Shown here piece after piece: positions 1-8,707 of a stretch of DNA of 64,000 nucleotides. The stretch is from contig JAFRQX010000006.1 of assembly GCA_017428385.1 (NCBI GenBank), positions 62,001 through 126,000 of the forward strand, in the 5' to 3' direction. Both the position numbers and the translations under genes were made by a program. The stretch's first letter is position 1. Each line of letters begins with the position of its first letter. The DNA comes from Clostridia bacterium. GTDB lineage: Bacteria > Bacillota > Clostridia > Christensenellales > Aristaeellaceae. Below the pieces are notes generated by a model that saw only the letters and a program-made list of their open reading frames with translations, searched no databases and was not told where the DNA came from.

Positions 1-534
1 CTGGAGTATGCCATTGCGAAAAAACTGCCGGTGGTGCTTGCCACCACGGGCCAGACCGAGGAAGAGAAGGCGCTCATTACCGAGGCTTCCAAACAGATTC
101 CGATTTTCCTGGCGGCGAACTATTCCCTGGGCATTGCCACGCTGACGGACCTGGTGAAGCGGGCGGTCGCCCTTTATCCGGACGGCGAGATTGAGATTGT
201 GGAACAGCATCACGACCGGAAGCTGGATGCGCCGAGCGGAACAGCCCTGTCCCTGTTCAATGCCGTGAAGGAAGTCCGGCCGGAAGCCACCGCCAACTGC
301 GGCCGCTCCGGACAGGGCAAGCGGACACAGGACGAGGTGGGCATCCATGCCATCCGGATGGGTAATATCGTCGGCATTCATGAGGTGATGATCAGCACCC
401 AGAATGAGCGGATCAGCCTGAAACATGAAGCTTTCAGCCGGGGTGTATTCGCCGAAGGCAGCCTGAAAGCGGCGGCATTCATGGTGGGAAAGAAACCGGG
501 AATGTACGATATGAAAGATATGCTGAATGCCTGA
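1..534 (+). CDS. dapB: 4-hydroxy-tetrahydrodipicolinate reductase, C-terminal part (window-truncated)
   Basis: Reduces 4-hydroxy-tetrahydrodipicolinate to tetrahydrodipicolinate with NAD(P)H, in the cytoplasmic lysine/diaminopimelate pathway. The frame is open from base 1, so the N-terminal Rossmann half lies outside the window and 177 residues remain. The family signature is visible: EQHHDRKLDAPSGTA, with the catalytic His pair and Lys, then the conserved GRSGQG and RMGNIVGIHEV segments that close the substrate domain. The next gene, ddh, uses the same product, so the two form a coherent diaminopimelate locus. The stop codon sits inside a hairpin that may end the transcript. Identification is secure; only the 5' end is missing. 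Confidence 0.95.
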   Translation: MEYAIAKKLPVVLATTGQTEEEKALITEASKQIPIFLAANYSLGIATLTDLVKRAVALYPDGEIEIVEQHHDRKLDAPSGTALSLFNAVKEVRPEATANCGRSGQGKRTQDEVGIHAIRMGNIVGIHEVMISTQNERISLKHEAFSRGVFAEGSLKAAAFMVGKKPGMYDMKDMLNA

Positions 535-551
535 GGCATCAGCATATCTTT
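514..551 (+). terminator. hairpin overlapping the dapB stop codon
   Basis: An imperfect stem of about 16 bp (AAGATATGCTGA-ATGCC with GGCAT-CAGCATATCTT) has the dapB stop codon in its loop and is followed by a short, weak T tract. It could be a terminator or a 3'-end stabiliser. Confidence 0.5.
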
Positions 552-552
552 C

Positions 553-700
553 AATGCATAATGCATAATGCATAATGCACAATGAATCAATGCCGACCAT
601 TTACATGGAATAATTCGAATGGAAGATGTGTCAGGCCGAATGAATCCCGGGAGCCAGAAACACGATATAATTATGCATTATGCATTATGCATTATGCATT
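553..700. repeat. 148-bp element with perfect 27-bp terminal inverted repeats made of heptamers
   Basis: The left arm (553-579) is tandem AATGCAT heptamers. The right arm (674-700) is its exact reverse complement (TTATGCA repeats). About 94 bp of non-coding DNA lies between. The arms could pair to form a long hairpin. The element fills almost all of the dapB-ddh spacer and could be a MITE-like or other small intergenic repeat. No transposase or obvious target-site duplication was seen. Confidence 0.7.
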
Positions 701-718
701 CAGAAGGAGTGCATTTCA

Positions 719-1696
719 ATGAAGATAGCTATTTATGGTTACGGTAACCTGGGACGGGGTGTGGAACTGGCGATCCGGCAGAATCCGGATGCGGAACTGT
801 TCGGCGTATTTACCCGCCGGGATCCGAAAACGGTGACAACCCTGACCGGCGCGCCGGTGTATGCCGCGCAGGACGTGGAAAACTACGTCGGACAGATTGA
901 CGTTATAATCATCTGCGGCGGCAGCGCTTCCGACCTGCCGGAAATGACCCCCATGCTGGCGAAGAGCTTCAACGTGGTGGATTCCTTCGATACCCACGCA
1001 CGGGTGCCGGAGCATTTTGCCAATGTGGATAAAGCAGCCCTGCTGGGCGCACATACCGCGATCATCAGCGCAGGCTGGGATCCCGGCCTGTTCTCCCTGG
1101 CCCGCCTGTACATGAACATCGTCCTGCCGGACGGCAAGGACTACACCTTCTGGGGCCGCGGCGTGAGCCAGGGCCACAGTGACGCTATCCGCCGGATCCC
1201 CGGTGTGAAGGACGCCCGCCAGTACACCGTGCCGGTAGAAGACGCCCTGGCAAAGGTGCGCGCCGGAGAGAATCCGGAACTGACCACTCGCCAGAAGCAT
1301 ACCCGTGAGTGCTACGTGGTGGCGGAGGAAGGCGCGGACAAGACCCTGATTGAAAAGCAGATCAAGGAGATGCCCAACTACTTCGCTGATTATGATACGA
1401 CGGTGACATTCATCACTGCTGAAGAGATGAAGCGGGATCACAGCGAACTGCCCCACGGCGGACAGGTTATCCGCTGCGGTGAAACCGGCAAAGACGGCAA
1501 TCACAAGCATGTGATGGAGTTCTCCCTGAAGCTGGACTCCAATCCGGAGTTCACCGCTTCCGTACTGGTGGCCTGTGCCCGGGCGGTTGTCCGGATGAAC
1601 AGCCGTCAGATTTTCGGCTGCAAGACGCTGTTTGACGTCGCTCCGGCGGATCTGTCTCCCATGGATCCCGCGGATATCCGGAAGAAGCTGCTGTAA
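719..1696 (+). CDS. ddh: meso-diaminopimelate D-dehydrogenase
   Basis: Converts tetrahydrodipicolinate plus ammonia and NADPH directly to meso-2,6-diaminopimelate, the one-step branch of lysine/peptidoglycan precursor synthesis. The 325-residue product matches the family length. The N-terminal Rossmann motif YGYGNLGRG is followed by family segments SAGWDPGLFSL, FWGRGVSQGHSDA, RRIPGV, YTVPVEDAL and LPHGGQVI, all typical of Corynebacterium-type Ddh. I chose the ATG at 719 because AGAAGGAG lies just upstream; an earlier in-frame ATG at 680 falls inside the repeat element. It sits directly after dapB, which makes its substrate. Identification is very secure from the sequence. Confidence 0.95.
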   Translation: MKIAIYGYGNLGRGVELAIRQNPDAELFGVFTRRDPKTVTTLTGAPVYAAQDVENYVGQIDVIIICGGSASDLPEMTPMLAKSFNVVDSFDTHARVPEHFANVDKAALLGAHTAIISAGWDPGLFSLARLYMNIVLPDGKDYTFWGRGVSQGHSDAIRRIPGVKDARQYTVPVEDALAKVRAGENPELTTRQKHTRECYVVAEEGADKTLIEKQIKEMPNYFADYDTTVTFITAEEMKRDHSELPHGGQVIRCGETGKDGNHKHVMEFSLKLDSNPEFTASVLVACARAVVRMNSRQIFGCKTLFDVAPADLSPMDPADIRKKLL

Positions 1697-1725
1697 GTTT
1701 CCGGACACAAAAAGCATAAAATGAT

Positions 1726-1758
1726 CAATGCCTCCCCTGCGCTGCGGGGGAGGCATTG
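1726..1758 (+). terminator. terminator after ddh
   Basis: GC-rich stem: CAATGCCTCCCCTGC pairs with GCGGGGGAGGCATTG around a 3-nt loop. It is followed by a modest T-rich stretch. Confidence 0.7.
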
Positions 1759-1787
1759 TTGCATTCAGGGCACAATCCCGGTATAAT
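1759..1787 (+). promoter_or_regulatory. promoter of importer locus 1
   Basis: -35 TTGCAT (1759-1764), 17-bp spacer, -10 TATAAT (1782-1787). It starts right where the ddh terminator ends, leaving a leader of about 135 nt before the binding-protein start codon at 1931. Confidence 0.75.
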
Positions 1788-1930
1788 AGGGAATGAAAAG
1801 AGCACTGTTTTCTGAAGAACTGAATGATTCCTGAAAAACCGGCCGACGAGAATAACGACAGCGGAATCTGTTGTTGTTCCCCGGAAAAGGACATAATCGG
1901 CAAACATAATTGTTTACGGAGGGATGCGCC

Positions 1931-3577
1931 ATGAAAAAGATGCTGGCTGTGCTGCTTGCATTGGCATTGATTTTCGGGACCGCTGCTGTGGCTGAGGACG
2001 GGACGCCTGAGCTGATCACCGTCACGGTGTTCCGGGGAGAAGCGGGTGAACAGCCCACCGCGGACAACCGGATTTACAGGAAGATCGAGGAAGAACTGGG
2101 CATCCGGTTTGACATCCGGTTCCTGACCGGAGATCTGGATGAGACCCTGCTGCAGATTCTGTCAGAGGATACATATCCGGATCTGATTGACGGCGCGAAC
2201 AGCGATGAAATCCTGGAGGACGCGGGCATACTGATTGACCTGCTGCCCTATATCAGCGAGGAGAAAACACCGAATCTGTACAAGCATCTCTATACGGACA
2301 ACCGGATCAACCAGCTGGTTACGGATGACGGAAAGCTGTACATTATTCCGAATTATGGGATTAACTATAATCAAAGGTCACTGACCTATGCCAACGGTCC
2401 GGCTTTCTTCCTGCAGAAACAGGTTATAGCCTGGAACAATTACAAAGTTCCGACTACATTGAATGAGTATTTTGACCTGATTGAGCGCTTTATCGCGGCC
2501 AATCCGGAAACACCGGAGGGAGTTCCCTATACGGGTTTCGCGATTCTCTGTGATGACTGGCATCGTTACTGCCTGGTCAATCCGGTTCAGCACCTGATGG
2601 GCCGTCCGAACGACGGAGACGTGATTGTGGACGTCACTACGCCCGAATATAAGACCGAAACCTTTATCAACCAGCCTTACGCAAAGCATTATTATGCCAA
2701 ACTGAACGAGATGTTCAACAAAGGCCTGATCCCGGAGGAAACCTTCCGCTGGAACCATGACCAGTATATCGAAAAGCTGTCAGGTGGTTCTGTGCTGGGC
2801 ATGTTTGACCAGAACTGGAACGTGGCTCCCGTGAATGACGCCCTGTATATGTCTGTGAAGTTCGAACAGACTTATCTGGCGCTGCCGCTGGTTTACGATC
2901 CGGAATACGTGGACGGCAGGGAGATTGAGGAACATTATGTGAACGGAGCCGTGATGAACAAGGACCGGGGCTTCGGCATCTCGGTTACCTGTCCCTATCC
3001 GGAACGCCTGGTGGCCATGATGGACACCTTCCTGTCGGATGAATGGCAGCTTCTGTTCCAGTGGGGCATTAAGGGAGAAGACTATTACATTGATGAAAAC
3101 GGCCGGATGAGGATGACGCTGGAACAGTTCCTGGCCCAGGCGGATCCGGAGTGGAAACTGGCCAACAAGGCGCAGGCCATCTGGGAGGGGTGCCCGAAGA
3201 AGCAGGGCACCATGGATGACGGTAATGCCTGGGCTCCCATGGAACAGCCTGAAAACTACTATGACCAGATGACAGACTATGATAAGGCATTCCTTGCGGC
3301 CTGCGGAAAGACACTGCCGATTGAGTTCTTCAATCCGCCGATCGAAGCGGCACCCTACGGGGAGGCCTGGCAGATTGACAAGGACCCGATTGATATGGAC
3401 TATATGGACTTTGTACAGATCGAAGATGAGCGGCTGCCGGAGGTCATTATGTGCGATCCCGCCGAGCTGGACGCCCTGTGGGATGACTTTGTGGATGAAA
3501 TCAGCCACAGCGCCGCTGTTTATTCCGAATTCATGCAGGAGGAGATCCTGAAACTGGTGGAAAGGGCAACCAAATAA
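1931..3577 (+). CDS. extracellular sugar-binding protein of ABC importer (copy 1)
   Basis: Predicted to bind an oligosaccharide outside the cell and deliver it to the permease pair encoded at 5764 and 6734. The product has 548 residues, in the size range of LplA-type family 1 solute-binding proteins. Residues 1-22 form a signal peptide (KK, hydrophobic core, AVA cleavage site) without a lipobox cysteine. The mature part carries recurring LplA-like features: DNRIYRKIEEELGI, DGKLYIIPNYG, and a tail rich in acidic residues. ATG 1931 is preceded by GGAGGG at good spacing; a TTG at 1910 is in frame but lacks a site. The gene at 4026 is a close paralogue, so this is a tandem duplication. Substrate not recognisable. 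Confidence 0.88.
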   Translation: MKKMLAVLLALALIFGTAAVAEDGTPELITVTVFRGEAGEQPTADNRIYRKIEEELGIRFDIRFLTGDLDETLLQILSEDTYPDLIDGANSDEILEDAGILIDLLPYISEEKTPNLYKHLYTDNRINQLVTDDGKLYIIPNYGINYNQRSLTYANGPAFFLQKQVIAWNNYKVPTTLNEYFDLIERFIAANPETPEGVPYTGFAILCDDWHRYCLVNPVQHLMGRPNDGDVIVDVTTPEYKTETFINQPYAKHYYAKLNEMFNKGLIPEETFRWNHDQYIEKLSGGSVLGMFDQNWNVAPVNDALYMSVKFEQTYLALPLVYDPEYVDGREIEEHYVNGAVMNKDRGFGISVTCPYPERLVAMMDTFLSDEWQLLFQWGIKGEDYYIDENGRMRMTLEQFLAQADPEWKLANKAQAIWEGCPKKQGTMDDGNAWAPMEQPENYYDQMTDYDKAFLAACGKTLPIEFFNPPIEAAPYGEAWQIDKDPIDMDYMDFVQIEDERLPEVIMCDPAELDALWDDFVDEISHSAAVYSEFMQEEILKLVERATK

Positions 3578-3745
3578 CTGAACCAGACATTTTTTCGCAG
3601 CCGGACAGATTGAACAAAAACCGGGATGGAAAAAACAGGAAATTCACTCTGTCCGGGTGCAAGCAGGTTAATCACAAGATGCTGTATACAGAAAGAAACT
3701 GAGCAACAACTTAGCATTTTTCTCAAATAGTTGCGTAAGTTTTTT

Positions 3746-3778
3746 ATGAGATGATTTGTGTAATCATCTCATTTTTTG
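3746..3778 (+). terminator. terminator after binding-protein copy 1
   Basis: Perfect 11-bp stem (ATGAGATGATT / AATCATCTCAT), 5-nt loop, followed by TTTTTTG. A T run also precedes it. Confidence 0.88.
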
Positions 3779-3806
3779 TTGCACAATTATTGAGAATGGA
3801 TACAAT
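3779..3806 (+). promoter_or_regulatory. candidate promoter for binding-protein copy 2
   Basis: -35 TTGCAC (3779-3784), 16-bp spacer, -10 TACAAT (3801-3806). It directly follows the terminator. The leader would be about 210 nt, so another promoter nearer 4026 is possible. Confidence 0.45.
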
Positions 3807-4025
3807 ATAAAATGAACAAAACGGTTGTAAAATAAAGGGATTCCGGATCGCACAATATGAGCACGCAAGAAATCGATTTCAAAAATACTGAGCAATAATT
3901 AATAAATAAAAGAGCAACAACTTGTTAACAGTGACCGAATGTGCCATTGTGCAAGTACGTACATTTTGACACAATATATGCAAAGGCACGAGGTGCCAAA
4001 AAATGAAAAACGGAGGAGAAACACT

Positions 4026-5696
4026 ATGAGGAAAATCCTGGCTGCCCTGTTGGCTCTGGCGATGATTCTGGCGATCGTTCCCGCTGTTATGGCGGAAGGT
4101 CAGGAAGTCATTACCGTGACCGTTTTCAAGGGAGATCCCGGTGATCAGCCCACTGAAGACAACAAGATCTACAAGAAGATCGAAGAAGAACTCGGAATCA
4201 AGTTTGAGTTCGAGTTCCTGGCCGGCAATCTCGACGAGACCCTGGGCATCAAGATGTCTGACCGCGACAATCTGCCGGACCTGTTCGATGGCAGCAACAG
4301 CGCTGAGATGCTGGAAGACGCGGGCGTTCTGATTGACCTGCTCCCCTACATCAGCGAAGAAAAGACCCCCAACCTCTACAAGCACATCTACACCGATGAC
4401 CGCATTAAGCAGCTGCTGAGCGAAGATGGCAAGCTGTACATCATCCCCAACTACGGCATCTACTACAACGGTGAAATCCCCGCTTACAATGGCCCCGCTT
4501 TCCACATCCAGAAGAAAGTCCTCGCCTGGAACAATTATGTTGCTCCGAAGACGATGGATGAGTACTTTGATCTGATCGAGCGCTATGTTGCTGAGAATCC
4601 CACCACCGCTGATGGCACCCCCTACACCGGATTTGCCATCCTGTGCGAAGGCTGGCGGCACTTCTGCCTGATCAACCCCGTGCAGCATCTGATTGGCCGT
4701 CCCAACGACGGTGAAGTTGTTGTTGATGTCAACGATCCTAACTACTACACCGAAACATTCATTAACAGACCTTATGCTAAGCCCTACTACAAGAAGCTGA
4801 ACGAAGTATTCAAGAAGGGCCTCATCAATCGTGATACCTTCGCGATGAACTATGACCAGTACATCGCTGCCCTGTCCAACGGTACCGTGATCGGTATGTT
4901 CGACCAGGGTTGGGACTTCGGTACCGCTACCACCGCTCTGAACGATGCTAAGATGTACGAGAACACCTACGTGGCCCTGCCGCTGCTGTATGATGCTGAC
5001 GACGTCGAAGGCATTGCTCTGCCCACCGAAAACTGGAAGATCGAAGAACACTACATCAACGGTACTGTTATGAACAAGGACCGTGGCGCTGGCATCTCCA
5101 TCAGCTGCAAGTATCCGGAACGGATGATCGAGCTGTACGAGACCCTGCTCTCCGACGAGTGGCAGAAGATCCTTCAGTGGGGTATTGAAGGAGAAGATTA
5201 TTCCGTCGAAAATGGTCGTATGGTGATGACCCGTGAGCAGTATGAGAATCGCTCCAACACCGATTGGCAGCGCGCGAACACCGCGAACGCCATCTGGACC
5301 TCTCTGCCCAAGAAGCAGGGTATCCAGGACGACGGCAATGCCTGGTCTCCCGATCAGCAGCCCGAAATCAAGCAGGCTTTCATGTCTGACTATGATAAGG
5401 ACTTCCTGGCCAAGTGCGGCAAGGGCGACTACATTGAGTTCTTCGGACCCGTGACTCCTCTGGCTCCCTACGGTGAAGCCTGGAATATCAACAAGGGACC
5501 GATTCAGGACGATTATGATGAGTTCCTGCGGCTCCAGGACGAACTGCTGCCCGGCATCATCATGGCTGCTGACGACGCTGAATTCGATGCTAAGTGGAAT
5601 GATTTCGTTGAACAGATCAATCCCTCTTGCGAAGTTTACAGCAAGTTCATGAATGAAGAAATCCTGAAGCTGGTTGCCCTGGTTACCGGCGAATAA
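4026..5696 (+). CDS. extracellular sugar-binding protein of ABC importer (copy 2)
   Basis: Paralogue of the protein at 1931: it shares DNKIYKKIEEELGI, DGKLYIIPNYG, MNKDRG and the same C-terminal layout over 556 residues. Residues 1-25 form a signal peptide ending VMA-EG; there is no lipobox cysteine. ATG 4026 has GGAGGAG upstream; longer in-frame starts lack a site. Codon use is visibly more biased than in copy 1 (AAG, GAA, AAC and CCC dominate), which suggests this is the highly expressed copy serving the permeases downstream. A terminator-like hairpin separates it from the permease genes. Function as the binding protein of a carbohydrate importer is a family inference; the ligand is unknown. 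Confidence 0.9.
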   Translation: MRKILAALLALAMILAIVPAVMAEGQEVITVTVFKGDPGDQPTEDNKIYKKIEEELGIKFEFEFLAGNLDETLGIKMSDRDNLPDLFDGSNSAEMLEDAGVLIDLLPYISEEKTPNLYKHIYTDDRIKQLLSEDGKLYIIPNYGIYYNGEIPAYNGPAFHIQKKVLAWNNYVAPKTMDEYFDLIERYVAENPTTADGTPYTGFAILCEGWRHFCLINPVQHLIGRPNDGEVVVDVNDPNYYTETFINRPYAKPYYKKLNEVFKKGLINRDTFAMNYDQYIAALSNGTVIGMFDQGWDFGTATTALNDAKMYENTYVALPLLYDADDVEGIALPTENWKIEEHYINGTVMNKDRGAGISISCKYPERMIELYETLLSDEWQKILQWGIEGEDYSVENGRMVMTREQYENRSNTDWQRANTANAIWTSLPKKQGIQDDGNAWSPDQQPEIKQAFMSDYDKDFLAKCGKGDYIEFFGPVTPLAPYGEAWNINKGPIQDDYDEFLRLQDELLPGIIMAADDAEFDAKWNDFVEQINPSCEVYSKFMNEEILKLVALVTGE

Positions 5697-5709
5697 TCAA
5701 GCGCTGACC

Positions 5710-5746
5710 TCAAGGGGAGGGACTTGTCTCTCCCCTTGACTTTTTT
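5710..5746 (+). terminator. read-through terminator between binding protein and permeases
   Basis: Perfect 10-bp stem (TCAAGGGGAG / CTCCCCTTGA) followed by TTTTTT. The ribosome binding site of the permease gene follows at once, with no room for a new promoter, so partial read-through is the likely role. Confidence 0.85.
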
Positions 5747-5763
5747 GAGAGGAGACATCAACC

Positions 5764-6720
5764 ATGACCACAAAAGTGATCAATCCGAGGACGATCACGC
5801 CGAAGAAAAAGAAGGGCTTTTTCAAGACGCTGGGAGGACAGTATCAGCTGATGATCATGTCTGTTCCTATGCTGCTGTACGTCCTTCTTTTCAATTACGC
5901 GCCGATGTGGGGCTGGATCATTGCTTTCCAGGAATATAAGCCGGAATTGGGCTTGCTGGGCAGCAAATGGGTCGGAATGAAGAACTTTGAATTCCTGTTC
6001 AGCAAGCAGGATTTCATTCTGTCCATTCGCAACACCTTTGCTATGAGCCTGATCAATCTGGTGTTCGGCACGGTGTCCGCAATCCTGCTGGCGCTTCTGC
6101 TGAACGAAGTCCGCAACCGTACGTTTAAACGCTCGGTTCAGACGGTTACATACTTGCCCCACTTCCTGTCCATGGTCATTGTTGTGGGTATGGCTCAGAA
6201 TATCTTTGCCAGCAACGGATCGGCAAACGATGTGTTGTTGGGACTCGGCCTGGTGAAGGAACCGGTTTTCTGGCTGGGCAAGGGAGAATACTTCTGGTGG
6301 CTGGTTGGTGTAATCAACGTCTGGAAGGAAGTTGGCTGGGGTACCATCATCTATATCGCGGCCATGACTTCCATTGACCCGAGCCTCTATGAGGCGGCGG
6401 CCATTGACGGCGCGGGACGGTTCCAGCGGATCCTGCACGTTACGCTGCCGGGCATCAAATCCACCTTTATGGTGCTGCTGATTATGAACATCGGTCACCT
6501 GATGGAGGCCGGCTTCGAAATCCAGTACCTGATGCGTAATGGTATGGTTCAGAAGTATTCTGATACGATCGACATCATGTCTCTGCTGTACAGCTTTGGC
6601 GCAAGACCCCAGTATGGGCGCGGCGTTGCAGCCGGTATGTTCAAGAGCATCGTCGGTATCGTCCTGCTCCTTGGCGCGAACAAGATCGCGCAGGTCATGG
6701 ACGAAGAGACCCTGATCTGA
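5764..6720 (+). CDS. carbohydrate ABC importer permease, LplB type
   Basis: Inner-membrane subunit of a sugar importer. The 318-residue product has a basic cytoplasmic N-terminus and six predicted membrane segments. The ATPase-docking EAA loop is EAAAIDGAGRFQRILHVTLP. Sequence style (FNYAPMWGWIIAFQEYKP, the GSKWVG stretch) matches the LplB/YteP group that imports oligosaccharides. Start at 5764 is preceded by GAGAGGAG. The partner permease gene at 6734 follows after 13 bp. No ATPase gene is nearby, which is usual for this group because MsmX-like ATPases are shared. Confidence 0.92.
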   Translation: MTTKVINPRTITPKKKKGFFKTLGGQYQLMIMSVPMLLYVLLFNYAPMWGWIIAFQEYKPELGLLGSKWVGMKNFEFLFSKQDFILSIRNTFAMSLINLVFGTVSAILLALLLNEVRNRTFKRSVQTVTYLPHFLSMVIVVGMAQNIFASNGSANDVLLGLGLVKEPVFWLGKGEYFWWLVGVINVWKEVGWGTIIYIAAMTSIDPSLYEAAAIDGAGRFQRILHVTLPGIKSTFMVLLIMNIGHLMEAGFEIQYLMRNGMVQKYSDTIDIMSLLYSFGARPQYGRGVAAGMFKSIVGIVLLLGANKIAQVMDEETLI

Positions 6721-6733
6721 GGAGGTGAAGGAC

Positions 6734-7654
6734 ATGACGACTGCAACAATCAAACGGCAAAACAGGATCAAGCGGGACCGGGTTTTCCCGATTGTCAATA
6801 CCTGTATTCTGATTCTGCTGTGCTTCATTACGCTGTATCCTGTTATCAATACCGTGGCTTATTCCTTCAATGACGGTATGGATGCCCTTAGGGGCGGCAT
6901 TGGCCTTTGGCCCCGGAAGTTCAGTACAGAAGCCTATACTTCCATTCTGAAAGATCCGGCTACCTATAAGGCCTTTGGTATTTCTGTTTCCAAGGCTGTG
7001 CTGACGACGCTGCTGAACCTGTTCTGGACCAGCATGCTGTCCTATGCCCTGTCCCGGAAAGAGTATGTACTCCGGAAGTTTATTACGATCATCATGGTAC
7101 TGACCATGTATGTGAACGCCGGTCTGATCCCGAACTACCTGCTGGTTGGTAAGTTCCTGGGACTTCGGAATACCTATTGGGTTTATATTATTCCGGCAAT
7201 GTTCTCGTGCTTCAACATGATCGTGATCCGGACCTATATCGGAGGCCTGCCGGATGCGCTTGTTGAATCGGCTAAAATCGACGGAGCCGGTGATCTGAGA
7301 GCATTTTTCCAGATTATCCTGCCGCTGTGCCTGCCTGTACTGGCGACGGTTGCCCTGTTCGTGGCAGTTGGCGCCTGGAACAGCTGGTTCGACACCTATC
7401 TGTACAACGGCAGCAAAAAGGATCTGTACAGCCTTCAGTATTTGCTGAAGATGAAGCTGGCCACCACCCAGAACCAGGCGAATGCAGCCCAGTCTTCGGC
7501 GGATGCACTGGCTTCACAGGCATCGTCGAGAGTAGCGCCAATTACGGTTCGTGCGGCAATCACCGTGGTTTCCGCAGTGCCGATCCTGGTGATTTATCCC
7601 TTCCTGCAGAAGTACTTCGTTACCGGTATGGCGCTGGGTTCTGTTAAGGGCTGA
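6734..7654 (+). CDS. carbohydrate ABC importer permease, YtcP type
   Basis: Second membrane subunit of importer 1, 306 residues, with six predicted membrane segments and an EAA loop reading ESAKIDGAGDLRAFFQIILP. The C-terminus FLQKYFVTGMALGSVKG is the family signature of YtcP/LplC permeases. ATG 6734 was chosen because GGAGGTG at 6721 is well placed; the GTG at 6725 overlaps that site. It forms a heterodimer with the product at 5764, by family knowledge. The AraC gene follows after 71 bp, an arrangement repeated in the minus-strand locus near 29 kb. Confidence 0.92.
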   Translation: MTTATIKRQNRIKRDRVFPIVNTCILILLCFITLYPVINTVAYSFNDGMDALRGGIGLWPRKFSTEAYTSILKDPATYKAFGISVSKAVLTTLLNLFWTSMLSYALSRKEYVLRKFITIIMVLTMYVNAGLIPNYLLVGKFLGLRNTYWVYIIPAMFSCFNMIVIRTYIGGLPDALVESAKIDGAGDLRAFFQIILPLCLPVLATVALFVAVGAWNSWFDTYLYNGSKKDLYSLQYLLKMKLATTQNQANAAQSSADALASQASSRVAPITVRAAITVVSAVPILVIYPFLQKYFVTGMALGSVKG

Positions 7655-7725
7655 TTAACAGAGATACATCAGTATAATTGAGATAAGATATTCCAACAGA
7701 AATCGGATTTAGGAGGTGTGGACCG

Positions 7726-8631
7726 GTGTCACAGATGAGGAGCGCGGAGGTCTCTGCCCGGGCCGCGCGCTATGAAGACGGTTTCCGGGTGCTTCAGGGC
7801 AGGCGGGAATATGTTACTTACCTGGATGATTCATCGATCCGTATCTGGTATTCGGATATTCCGTGGCGGTATGAAACCCATGACCACTCAGCGGTGGAGA
7901 TTCTCCTGACGCTGGAGGGTATGGTGACATACACCATTGAGGATAAAATCTACCAGGTCCGCAAGGGTGAGATCCTGATCGTCCCGCCGGACACACTTCA
8001 TTCCCTGACAATGGGAGAGGGAAGCAGTCGGTATCTGTTCCTGTTTGAGTCTGATGCAATCATGACCATGCGGGATATCAAATCCATGGCCATGTATTTC
8101 CATAAACCGTTCCACCTGCGGGACGGATCGGATGCCCATGTACGGATCCGCGAGCTGCTGCTCCGGGCTAGGGAAGCCTATGAGAAGCGGGAACTGATGT
8201 GGAATACTATGTGCTACAGCTGCATTCTCCGGGTCTATGCCACGCTGGGACAGCGTTACCTGAGCGGCATCAAGCCGCGGACCGGGGATAACATGCGGAA
8301 CATGGATTCCGAAGTGATCAACGCGGTGATGACCTATATCAATAATCATTACCGTGAAGAGCTTTCCCTGGAGGATGTGGCGAAGTTTGCCGGTTTCAGC
8401 CGTTACTACTTCTCCCGTTCCTTTAAGCGGCAGACGGGGTATTCCTTCAAGGATTACCTGTGCCAGAAGCGGCTGCAGGTGGCAATGGACCTGCTGATCC
8501 GGACGAACCGCTCCATGCGGGACGTGGCGATCGAAAGCGGCTTCGGCAGCGTGGCAACCTTCAACCGGGTATTCCGGGAAAAGAAAGGCTGTACGCCCAC
8601 GCAGTACAGGGCGATCTACGGAACATACTAA
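7726..8631 (+). CDS. AraC-family transcriptional regulator (cupin sensor)
   Basis: Likely sugar-responsive regulator of importer locus 1. The 301-residue protein has an N-terminal cupin half (HSAVEILLTLEG, YQVRKGEILIVPPDTLH) and a C-terminal AraC double helix-turn-helix from about residue 195 (LSLEDVAKFAGFSRYYFSRSF, then SMRDVAIESGFGSVATFNRVF). The GTG start at 7726 has AGGAGGTG at ideal spacing; the ATG at 7735 is too far. The minus-strand gene at 28250 encodes a gap-free paralogue, roughly 80 percent identical by eye, also next to a permease pair. The two regulators may therefore recognise the same sites, but no operator has been proven. Confidence 0.92.
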   Translation: MSQMRSAEVSARAARYEDGFRVLQGRREYVTYLDDSSIRIWYSDIPWRYETHDHSAVEILLTLEGMVTYTIEDKIYQVRKGEILIVPPDTLHSLTMGEGSSRYLFLFESDAIMTMRDIKSMAMYFHKPFHLRDGSDAHVRIRELLLRAREAYEKRELMWNTMCYSCILRVYATLGQRYLSGIKPRTGDNMRNMDSEVINAVMTYINNHYREELSLEDVAKFAGFSRYYFSRSFKRQTGYSFKDYLCQKRLQVAMDLLIRTNRSMRDVAIESGFGSVATFNRVFREKKGCTPTQYRAIYGTY

Positions 8632-8667
8632 AAGAAGGGGCATTCAGAAAACTGAATGCCCCTTCTT
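8632..8667 (+). terminator. terminator after the locus 1 AraC gene
   Basis: Perfect 16-bp stem (AAGAAGGGGCATTCAG / CTGAATGCCCCTTCTT) with an AAAA loop, directly after the stop codon. The T tract is short. Confidence 0.8.
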
Positions 8668-8668
8668 C

Positions 8669-8696
8669 AATGAAGAATGAAAAATGAAAAATGAAG
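8669..8696. repeat. four tandem AATGAA[G/A] heptamers
   Basis: AATGAAG, AATGAAA, AATGAAA, AATGAAG in exact 7-bp register right after the terminator. Same 7-bp period as the repeats at 553, 12344 and 20342. Confidence 0.65.
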
Positions 8697-8707
8697 AATT
8701 GATACAT

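Larger units (their letters stand above)
3578..4025. other. 448-bp intergenic region between the two binding-protein genes
   Basis: Contains the terminator at 3746-3778, a candidate promoter at 3779-3806, AT-rich sequence, and direct repeats of GAGCAACAACTT at 3701-3712 and 3912-3923 with a related GAGCAATAA copy near 3894. A small hairpin (GGCAC-GAG-GTGCC, about 3985-3997) lies just before the ribosome binding site of the next gene. The repeats may be regulator sites. No coding sequence was seen. Confidence 0.6.

Noticed and set aside
680..718. Upstream start codon for ddh
   Set aside because: It would add 13 residues translated from the heptamer repeat and has no ribosome binding site.
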